From: Laetiporus sulphureus 93-53
Lineage: Eukaryota > Basidiomycota > Agaricomycetes > Polyporales > Laetiporaceae
Direction: 5' to 3'
DNA length: 64,000 nucleotides
Assembly: GCF_001632365.1 (NCBI RefSeq)
Contig: NW_024468556.1
Location: 24,970 to 88,969 of the forward strand
Position numbers and translations under genes: made by a program. Below are positions 55,723 to 64,000 of the stretch, piece by piece (position 1 is the stretch's first letter; every line of letters starts with the position of its first letter). The notes beneath the pieces are model-generated. The model ran no database searches. It had not been told where the DNA came from and was given only the letters and a program-made list of their open reading frames with translations.

Positions 55723-58700
55723 TGAAACGGGGAATAATCAACAAGGTTGAAGGTGGAGAGCGGTATGATTGAGCTCGGGATGACTGGCATGATTGTACTT
55801 ATAGTGAAAAAGCAACGAGAACAGCGCGCAATGTCAATCTGTCAAGCGACTGCAGGAACAGCGGTACGGGCAAGTAGACGTATTTAGAGACGCCACCACT
55901 TAGTACGGTAATCCAGCCATCTTTGAAACGCGTACAACGGCTGCAACGTGGTGCCATTGCGCTAGCTGTCAACATCCTTCAAGTACAGTCACTCGTGAGG
56001 TAGTGCGAGCACGACAAATATGATGTTGATATATACGTACTAGAAAAGTGAAGGCGAGTAGCGTCATATGGATTGGTAGTCCCATGGGCAATGTACGGTT
56101 GTGTATGAGGCGAAACGGAGATTAATCGCCACCAGATCGTATCAAGTCATCATCATCGCCATTAGGCGCTAGAAATTTGCCTATGATGGTGATCTTACAA
56201 TTCTTGGAGACGAGCTAGCTGTACATAGCCAAACCCCGCTTGCGGAGCGCGCATGATGCCAAATTCAAGTGCAGCACCCAAGTAATCTACGCGCGATGAT
56301 CGGAACGGGACATTGAACTCCGACATCACGTGAAACTACAAACAAAGCACAACGTTGTGTCTGACGCTCGGATGCGCTTTGCTTCTTCGCATCTGTGCCC
56401 ACTTGCATTGTCACTCCCTTAGCTGTACATTCTACTATGCCATCTAGCAAATCTCCAATAGGCTCTGATAGTCTACAATATGATTGCACTTTCGGAGAAA
56501 GTCTACAAAAAGCTGAAAAGTATCCTCCGAGCACATAGATTCCATATTCCTGCTACGACAGTAGTTGGTTTCTTATCACCATGAAGTGTCGAAGGCTCTC
56601 TGCGAAAATTAGCGATTGGGGGGCATCACGGCTGCCCTAAACTGATTGCTCCATTGCTCGTCATGTCAGTCGTCATCTCTCATGATCTGCTCCTTCTCCT
56701 CTGTGGCTCCCTTGCCCCTCGTTTTCATCTTTTTCGTATGCTCGGTCATTGTCGATCATCATGTCACGAATCGCTGTGCAGGGCTCGTACACTGGCATTC
56801 CTGCATCCATTGTTGTCGATGCTTGTCTGGATCGCTCGTGTATTTCTTCTGATTCTTTTTAATCTGTCGTCTTCTTAATTGCTCTATTACTTTCCGCTAT
56901 AATTCTCATTGCGAGTTAATCTCTCTGCTCTCATGTCTTTGCAATTGTTCCTTCTGCTTAGTATATTTGCAACTTGTAATGGTCTCACCCACCTCCAATA
57001 CTACCTTCTACCTAATGTACCATATTTGTGCCTCTCAAGTGCTCGCTCTCCTCCCGCAAGCGAAGTCAACGCGCACCAACAACCGCCCGTACACAACCAA
57101 TTGTAGGGCATTTTCCGTCAACTGCAATCACTTCAACCAGCATGAAAACCTTTCACACGACATCCATCGCCCTCCCGAAATATTTCACTTCCCTCCAAAC
57201 ACTGCATATCACTGCCGCACTTTTTTCCTGCGCCCCCATCGTAAATTAAGCTTCAAGCGCCGGCTACACAATGCGTGACCATCGTGTACAAGCGCTCATC
57301 GTAGCGGGCGCTGCCGGCATCGGCCCTACCACCTTATGTGCAATGTGAGCAAACAGCCAGCTACCAATAATCTTGTAGAACATGATGAAATGAAGATTAG
57401 ATTGTGAGCACTCATCGAGAGAAGGCTCGCAACCATGACAATCTTAAGACGAAAACTTAGCAACTGTCCTGGTAGATACCGACAGCGTGCGTATCACAAA
57501 GGGATTGCGACGATTCTGCCCTGATCTGGATGGCAGTGGACGTGCGAAGTGGCCGAAGTATGCATGATGATGGGCCTTCGTGCTCGTTTCTCCATGAAGA
57601 AATTTCGAGACCATCTAGATACGAAGCTAGGATACTAGCGCGATATTCTTGTCCTTTCGAGAGCGCGGGGGCAGAGTGAAGAGGTCAAGCAGAAAGGAGC
57701 CGATTGTGGATCTCAACGAGTATCCTGTTCATGTGTGCAGCCCTAGTTGAACCCCTGGGTTGCCATAGGAGCTTCGTAGCTTCGTAGCATGACAGATCAT
57801 CGAGCATGGACCCAGAGCTAGTAGCATTGAGAACGGCGGCAGCAGTCATGGCAGGAGAAGCAATGGGGGGATACAATATAAACGTAACTCTAAGAATGGA
57901 CATTACACCCGATTACAAAGTCCGAAGAGCCTGCTCCTAATAGACTTGAAACTCCGCTCGAAAAACCCGACCTCTCGACAAGACCCCCCCGTCAAAAAGC
58001 AGACAACCTGCTCCTTCTGATGTCTGAACAACATCGCGCGGATCTGTCCGCTTGTTCCTGTTGGTGGCGTTTTGGCTTTCATTTGGTGAGTTAGAGTACA
58101 TCGTTCGACGCATTCGTTCGCCCCTGACCGTTTATTGTCAGAGGTTATGTTCGCTGTGGCAGCGTCACAGTGGGTTTCATTCTAGGACTTGTGCGATCGC
58201 GATGCCCCTCTAGCCGATTCTGCGTTGTGGACGGTGGTTCCCGACGTTCGGTCTCGATCTTGACAATGGACCTACAAATGTATCCTATCGTTTTGGGCTC
58301 TCGTACATTGCTCTCTACGCATTCCTGGGTGGTGTATCTCAGCCAGCTCTCTCGTGGAAGTGCAACGTCTTTGTGGGAAAAAGGGGTTACATCTGTCGCA
58401 GTCGACGTACCGTTTCATTTCCTCGCTTCTCGCTTTCCTTTTCGCAGCACTGAAGGTTTGGCCCGGATGCACAACATCACTGTTGGTTGCCAGGAACGCT
58501 CTTTGATTGGATTGTTCAACGCGTGCACTGCTCATCACTGTTGATCTAGCTGTCCTCAATCCCTCTCTGTGTTTGATTTTCCGACCGATAGGCTTCATCG
58601 CGTCGGTGTAGATTGCAATGACTGGTACGTGTCTGGATCGTTTTTGCAACGCTTCCCTGCTGTTTCGAACGTTCGTCCTGTGTCGGACACCCTGTACGTT

Positions 58701-59353
58701 TTTGCTAGCGTGGTCGACTGCGGAAGACGTCTACGTGTCGTGGCGTATGGACGACAAACACCGTTGCGACGAATGTACTGTGACGCTCCAGGGGCCCGTT
58801 GTCTCCGCCGGCGCACAGTGAGATGGCGGCCTTATACCACGACGTAATACAGATTACCCAGACGAAAACACTCCTCGCTCTGATTGTCACTCACCTACAT
58901 ATCGCGTATATATCCCGCTACGTATGCTCTCCTACCTGTGATTTGGAACCGGCGCTGCCTCTACCCAAGTAGCTACGCGATAGTACGCGTGCAGGCGCGT
59001 CGCATATCTATATTGAACGCGGTCACGTGCTAAATACAAGCCGGGCCCTCGAACACCGCGGAGCAAATCCTCTTTTGCTTTTGAGAGCAACCACTCCCAT
59101 TCCCTCTGATGAACGCCGGCAAGTCACCTAACCCGCTGTAGCTTCACCAGAACATTAAGCTCTTGCGAACAAACTCAACGAGACCAACGTGCATTTCTCG
59201 GCGTTCTGTGCGGACAAACGAGTTCCCGATGTATGACCGACGAGCGAAGCGTTTGCGTTGGGGCACCGTCGTGCAGCCACGACAATGCCAAGGTCTCCAT
59301 AAAAATCCCTCTTTTCTGCTATCGAATGAAGCCGGCTCTCCACCTCCACTAGC
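55723..59353. other. Gene-free stretch of 3.6 kb
   Basis: 55723-56100 is the sedolisin upstream region. 56640-57280 holds pyrimidine-rich plus-strand ORFs of low complexity. 57685-57903 (-) is a 72-codon ORF without motif. 58170-58850 has overlapping ORFs on both strands with no protein-like conservation. 59040-59353 is GC-rich and leads to the KAPA synthase start. I see no gene I can support; old mobile sequence is possible. Confidence 0.5.
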
Positions 59354-60805
59354 ATGGGCTCATCGACATCGCTCGACCAGAAGCTCCTCGCCGCCCTCCG
59401 CTCGCGCGAGGAGCGTCTGATCCGTCGACGGCTGCCGGACCCAGCCGCCGACGAAGGCCTCGCAGACTTCTCCACAAACGATTACCTCTCTCTCGCCTCC
59501 TCGCCTGTCCTACGCTCACGCTTCCTATCCAAGCTCGCCAACGCACCTGCCATCCTGGGCTCCGGGGGCTCCCGCCTGCTCGTGAACGGCCCAGCGCACG
59601 CCGCACTCGAAGCGCGCCTGGCGACGTTCTTCGACGCCCCCGCTGCGCTGCTCTTCAACTCCGGGTTCGACGCGAACGTCGGATTCTTTTCCTGTGTGCC
59701 CCAGCCGGGGGATGCGCTCGTCTTTGACGAGCACATCCACGCCTCCGTACACGATGGTGTGCGCGCATCCCGCATCGCGCCCGCGCTCCGGCGACCATTC
59801 TCGCACAACTCGGTGCAGGCACTGCGAGAGGAGCTCGTGAGGCTCCTGCGGGAGCAGCCTGCTCTGCGCACGGGTGCGAGCAGCGTGTTTGTCGCAGTGG
59901 AGAGTTTGTATAGCATGGACGGGACCATCGCGCCGCTCACGGAGATGGTGGAGGCGGTCGAAGGACTCCTTCCTGCGGGCAACGGATATGTGGTGGTGGA
60001 CGAGGCACACACGACTGGGGTGTATGGTCCGCAGGGACGCGGGCTGGTGGCGTTGCTGGGGTTAGAGCGGAGGGTGCTCGCGCGGCTGCACACGTTCGGG
60101 AAGGCGCTCGCTGGGACAGGTGGTGCGTGACCGTGTCCGCCGTCCAAACGTCAATCGCGCGCCTGCTGACACTGACGGGGAAATTCAGCGATCCTGCTCA
60201 CGACCCCGCTCGTCCGCGACTACCTGCTCAATTATGCACGCTCGCTGATCTACACGACTTCTCTGGGCTATGCGAACATCATATCTGTGGATTGTTCGTT
60301 TGACCTGCTCGAGGATGGGACCGGGGCGAAGGTATGCCGCGCACGAACTGACGTGAGATCCAAATTGATCCTCTAGCAGTTATCGAAAAAGCTCCTAGAG
60401 CTGAGCACATACTGTGTTGCCCAACTACGCCTGCATCTCCGCACCATTCCCCTCTCAATACTTGCTCTACCTCCACACCTCGCCTCGCCGCCGCCGTCCT
60501 CTTCCCAATCACCATACCGAACGTTCCCTACGCCTGTCGTTCCCCTACTAACACCCTACCCGCGGCCGCTGTCCGCGCATCTCCGCTCGCGTGGGCTCAA
60601 CGCACGCCCGATCGTCTGGCCGACTGTGCCGAAGGGCCGTGAACGCGTCCGAGTATGCTTGCACGCTGGGAACACAAGAGAGGAGGTGGATAGGCTTGTC
60701 GGAGCAACGGTGAAATGGGCGGAAGCGTGGATGAGGGAGAATGGGACGGCGGAGATGTCAGTGGCTAGCGGTGCTGAGGAACAGACGTTGTTGGCCAAGT
60801 TGTAG
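59354..60805 (+). CDS. 8-amino-7-oxononanoate (KAPA) synthase, biotin biosynthesis, PTS1
   Basis: Three exons: 59354-60122, 60189-60331, 60380-60805; 445 residues. A PLP-dependent alpha-oxoamine synthase: DFSTNDYLSLASSP near 38, GSGGSRLLVNGPAHAALEAR near 70 (substrate glycine loop), ALLFNSGFDANVGFFSCVPQ near 97, ESLYSMDGTIAPL near 180, DEAHTTGVYGPQGRG with Asp216 and His219, and LHTFGKALAGTGG with the PLP Lys250. It condenses pimeloyl thioester with L-alanine to KAPA (established for BioF). The last residues, LLAKL, fit a type 1 peroxisomal signal, and fungal KAPA synthases are known to act in peroxisomes. ALAS and KBL synthases share the fold; the length and PTS1 favour KAPA. Long minus-strand ORFs here are GC-driven shadows. 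Confidence 0.88.
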
Positions 60806-60909
60806 CTGAGGAGCAAGCTGTGATTCCTCGAATCCTGGAAGTCGTGCATTTGGACGAACGGAGAGAGCATGGTGTGGATTGCTCAAGCCAACTGGACGAC
60901 GAAACCATC

Positions 60910-61639
60910 TCAGTCCTGCAGGGCTTCGATTTGCTCGGCGGTTGTCTGCAAAATCTCATCATATGAATCTTGGTAACCGACTGAGCAAAGTGACGTTTGG
61001 TCAACGTATATATTTGCACTGTGTGTGCAGGAAGCACGTACCGGGAGTCTTTGCCAAGGCACGATATCGTGCGATCACTTCTCTGTTATGCCGGATCGCA
61101 GCGAGCTGAGCTTGCTTGATCGTGCCTTCATTGCAATTTGAGATGAAAGACGACGTAGAGCAGTCGAAGAGCATACCTGACACATGCACGACGTTGGGCA
61201 GATACCGACGTCCTTCAATCGTGGTGATGAGCGTCAAGCTTGCCCACGCGACGTTGTGCGATTCGCGTCCGACACGAATGATGCATACGTTCGTCTGAGG
61301 AGAGAAGTACTTGACTGTTGCGATGAGACGGCGCGAGAATATGCTCAGCGGGACCTCATGGATGGATAGAAGTGACAGAGACACGCACCGTTCAGGGACG
61401 CGCCCACCGCGCCCCAGCCAACGTCTCCGAAATGTGTGATCACACTCTGCTTGAGCGCATTCCGGATCCGGTTGCTGTCTGTCTCGACATCGCTCGCACC
61501 TAATCCTACGGAGGGACTGGACTGAGAGCGCGTGGCTGGTCCACAGGGGATGAATTCCACGAGAAACCAGCGATTCTGGAGCCAAAGTCAGTCGACGCGA
61601 GCCGGCTCGTTGCTTTGCACTCACTTTGAAGCGGACCAT
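60910..61639 (-). CDS. POP5: RNase P/MRP protein subunit POP5
   Basis: Five exons on the minus strand: 61625-61639 (only MVRFK), 61389-61575, 61177-61314, 61042-61125, 60910-60968; 160 residues, normal for the family. Signatures are MVRFK-NRWFLVEFIPC, IRNALKQSVITHFGDVGWGA, VKYFSPQTNVCIIRVGRESH, WASLTLITTIEGRRYLPNVV, HVSGTIKQAQLAAIRHNRE and DSYDEILQTTAEQIEALQD at the end. It is a core subunit of the ribonucleoproteins that mature tRNA 5' ends and rRNA in the nucleus. The stop faces the KAPA synthase stop 104 bp away. A frame spanning 61001-61639 without splicing is an artefact. High certainty. Confidence 0.95.
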
Positions 61640-62110
61640 TCGAGACCACTGCTGTGGGCACAGGCACAGCTCTGAGCAAGCTGAGCGAGGCGGCAGCCGC
61701 TGGACAGGCGCCTATTATTGCTGCGTACACGTGATCGTGGCCGAAATGTTCGGGCATACTGATCTGATCGGCGTGTCGCGTGTGCACTGTGGGTGTGGAT
61801 CTCCCTCAGAGTACTTGCATTTCTGCGACGCACTGGTCTGTTTGTTTATGACAGGAACAACCACGACCATTGCACAGCGCGCTAGCCAGTCTTTTCAACT
61901 CTTACATCTCGACGGGCGCGTCACGGTCAGTTCGGAGTCTCACCCGAGCCGCAGAGTTTGCGGAGCTCCTACCATCACTCGCACACTCGCGGTGATACCC
62001 ACCGCCAGGGCAGCATCAAGTCGAGGCCTGAACTTTGCCTTGCTATATAATCCTCCTGTTCCTGCCGTGAGAGCAAAGGCCTCCTGGATCAACTCGACTT
62101 TGTTGCAGCC
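61640..62110. promoter_or_regulatory. Divergent upstream region of POP5 and the aldehyde dehydrogenase
   Basis: 471 bp between two divergent start codons. tgctatataatcc near 62041 gives TATATAA about 65 bp ahead of the ALDH start and is its likely TATA box. No separate gene is seen; the 167-codon plus frame across it has no motif. Confidence 0.6.
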
Positions 62111-64000
62111 ATGTCCGACTCCAAGTTGACGTACACTCCTATCGAGGATATCCCTCAGGTACGTACCCTGAAGCGCGTGGCGTGGACTGTGATCTGAGCT
62201 GCCAATTGTCGTGGTCAGATCTATGAGACACTTCAGAAGGGTTTCCGGTCTGGCAAGACCAAGTCCATCGCCTACCGGAAGGAGCAGCTCGCCCAGCTTT
62301 CGTATCTCATACATGACAACAAGGCCCGCTTTCGGGAGGCATTCACCGCTGATCTTGGACGTCCGGCGGAAGAAGTCGACATGTACGTCCCGCGATGTCG
62401 TTTTTAATCCATGATTGTTTGAGCTTCGTGACAGGCTGGAGCTGAGTGTCGTGCTTGCGGAGATGAATGATCTCTACGACAACGTTGCGAAGTGGTCCGC
62501 GACGGAGAAGGCGCCATTCGACGCTTCGTGGTTCCTCATGTCTCCGGCCATCCGCAAGGAGCCCAAGGGTGTGGTGCTCATCATTGCACCCTTCAACTAT
62601 CCTGTAATGCTTGCCCTGGGCCCCCTTGCGAGCGCGATGGCCGCGGGCTGTGCCGTCGTTGTCAAACCGTCGGAGTTGACGCCTACTATAAGCGGCCTCA
62701 TGGGGGAGCTTATGCCGAAATATCTCGACCAGGACATGTACCAAATGGTCAATGGAAGCATCCCGGAGACTACGAGGGTAGGCTTGTCATATATGTTTGC
62801 ATGTAGCGGTGATTCATGACGTTTGAGATAGCTCCTTGAGCTCAAGTGGGACCACAGTATGTCATTCGTTTGTGTGTGGTGATCATCTACTGACGAATCG
62901 CAATGTGCAAAGTCATGTACACAGGTAGGGCTGTCTCAACAGGTCATATCGGAAGCTAACTATTATCGACAGGAAGTGGTCGTGTGGCAAAGATTATCAG
63001 TGTCGCCGCAGCGCAGCACTTAACTCCAGTCACGCTCGAAGTAAGTGATTTATACTAGGTCTGAAAAGAACATATGTGCTTATCAACGTCCAGCTCGGCG
63101 GTAGGCATGTTGAAAAAGCTTTTCCGATGGCAACTCACACGATTGCGTCAAGGCAAGAGTCCCGTGGTCATAGACCCGAAATGCGACGTCAACACTGCCG
63201 CGAAGCGCATTTTGTGGGGCAAGATCGCCAACGCAGGCCAGGTAAGGTTGATAATATATGGACATCACAGTACTGCGCTCATCTACCGCTGCAGATCTGC
63301 CTCGCCCCCGACTATGTTCTCGTCCCACGCGACTTCCAAGACACTTTCGTCGCCGCGGTGCAGCGCGCGTACGTGTTTGTCTTCGAGCGCACGCTGCTAG
63401 CCGCACTGATTCCCACTACGCAAATGTCATTAGCTACAAGGAGTTCTTCGCTACGGGCGCAAAACCGGATGTGATGTCGCATATAGTCACCACGGCGCAC
63501 ACGCAGCGCATCAAGCGCTTGATCGACGAGACGAAGGGCACTGTGGTGTTTGGCGGGAAGGTGGACCTGGACGGACGGTGGGTCGAGCCGACGCTGGTGA
63601 AGGACGTCAAGGGAGACGATTCCCTCATGAGCGAGTCAGTGTCTTGTTCTGAGATGAAGTGATTTTTCTTTTTAACTTTGGTTCCACAGGGAGATATTTG
63701 GTCCCGTGTTGCCGATCATACCGGTCAAGGACGTCGACGAGGCCATCGAATTTATCAATGCTCGGTGGGAATCCCCTCCTCTCTCTGTGCTGTGTAGGTA
63801 AGGTGCTGAGTGCGGTGCAGGGATGACCCGCTCGGCCTGTATATCTTCTCGAACGATTCGGCATTCAAGGCCAAGGGCATGTAGTTCTCAACGCATCTTG
63901 CATTCTGCATCTGACTCGGAATTGGCGCAGTTATCGACAACACCAGGAGCGGAGGCGCCTCGGTGAACGAGGTCGTCGTACACTTCGCCAGTACGTGCGC
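62111..64000 (+). CDS. ALDH3-type (fatty) aldehyde dehydrogenase, truncated by window edge
   Basis: Starts at [16 protein letters not shown] and passes through at least 13 exons, several very short: 62832-62856 (25 bp), 62913-62924 (12 bp) and 63094-63100 (7 bp). The spliced frame shows [92 protein letters not shown] with Glu220, [12 protein letters not shown] with catalytic Cys254, [23 protein letters not shown] and a final block [20 protein letters not shown] before a donor at 63991. The Glu-Cys spacing of 34 is that of active ALDHs. It oxidises aldehydes to acids with NAD(P); ALDH3 forms often sit on membranes. The C-terminal part lies outside. Confidence 0.92.

Noticed and set aside
56646..57278. 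Three overlapping plus-strand ORFs
   Set aside because: Pyrimidine-rich low-complexity translation (Leu, Ser, Phe), no domain, no splice continuity.
58170..58850. Plus and minus ORFs of 90-125 codons
   Set aside because: Frames open on both strands without motif, membrane pattern or plausible exons.
59482..60147. Long minus-strand ORFs (up to 221 codons) opposite KAPA synthase
   Set aside because: They mirror a GC-rich coding exon and have no motif; the plus-strand protein has all catalytic residues.
61001..61639. 212-codon continuous minus ORF as a single protein
   Set aside because: It reads through POP5 introns; conserved POP5 blocks are only continuous after splicing.
1..64000. tRNA, rRNA or CRISPR features
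   Set aside because: No cloverleaf with consensus boxes, rRNA-like sequence or regularly spaced direct repeats was noticed by eye; a tRNAscan or Rfam run would be decisive.

Overview
The window reads as the nuclear genome of a basidiomycete fungus, most likely an Agaricomycete. Its host genes are packed with introns of about 45-75 bp. It carries a DUF6535 membrane-protein gene (a family I know only from mushroom-forming fungi), a decayed telomere-linked-type RecQ helicase, and chromodomain Ty3/gypsy retrotransposons. No rRNA, tRNA, CRISPR or prokaryotic operon structure was seen. No names or database matches could be checked; assignments rest on motifs read by eye.

The window has two halves. 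Positions 1 to about 38,800 are a nest of LTR retrotransposons. A minus-strand element (D) is cut by the left edge. A broken RecQ-type helicase follows. At its start codon region sits element A (6413-29719, 270-bp LTRs). A is split by element B (7727-21501, 1383-bp LTRs, pol on the minus strand). Removing B plus one copy of a 4-bp duplication restores A's reading frame exactly. Seventeen bases beyond A lies element C (29737-38793, 708-bp LTRs, perfect 5-bp target duplication gtgct). A and C share several uncommon traits: a self-complementary primer-binding site (Tf1/sushi-type self-priming), a conserved pair of unknown ORFs between the 5' LTR and gag, and a dUTPase domain. The dUTPase lies between gag and protease in A, but after the chromodomain in C. 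B instead has a tRNA-type primer site, and a 4.5-kb region between integrase and 3' LTR that carries intron-bearing genes in the opposite orientation, including a six-cysteine zinc-cluster-like motif. The copies look inactive: most internal stops are TGA, LTR differences are almost all transitions, and C's RT active site reads YLHD.

Positions 38,800-41,400 are gene-poor. From 41,428 onward is normal host sequence: a DUF6535 protein (+), a degenerate protein kinase (-), a small single-span membrane protein (+), a leucine-rich-repeat-like protein (+), a MINDY-family deubiquitinase with a terminal CaaX box (+), a secreted sedolisin (tripeptidyl-peptidase) (-), a gene-free 3.6 kb, a KAPA synthase (biotin pathway) ending in a peroxisomal AKL signal (+), the RNase P/MRP subunit POP5 (-), and an ALDH3-type aldehyde dehydrogenase (+) cut by the right edge. 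KAPA synthase and POP5 converge with 104 bp between stop codons; POP5 and the ALDH diverge from a 471-bp shared upstream region. These genes appear independent rather than a cluster. Exon boundaries were inferred from GT/GC-AG sites and frame continuity and may be off by a few bases.
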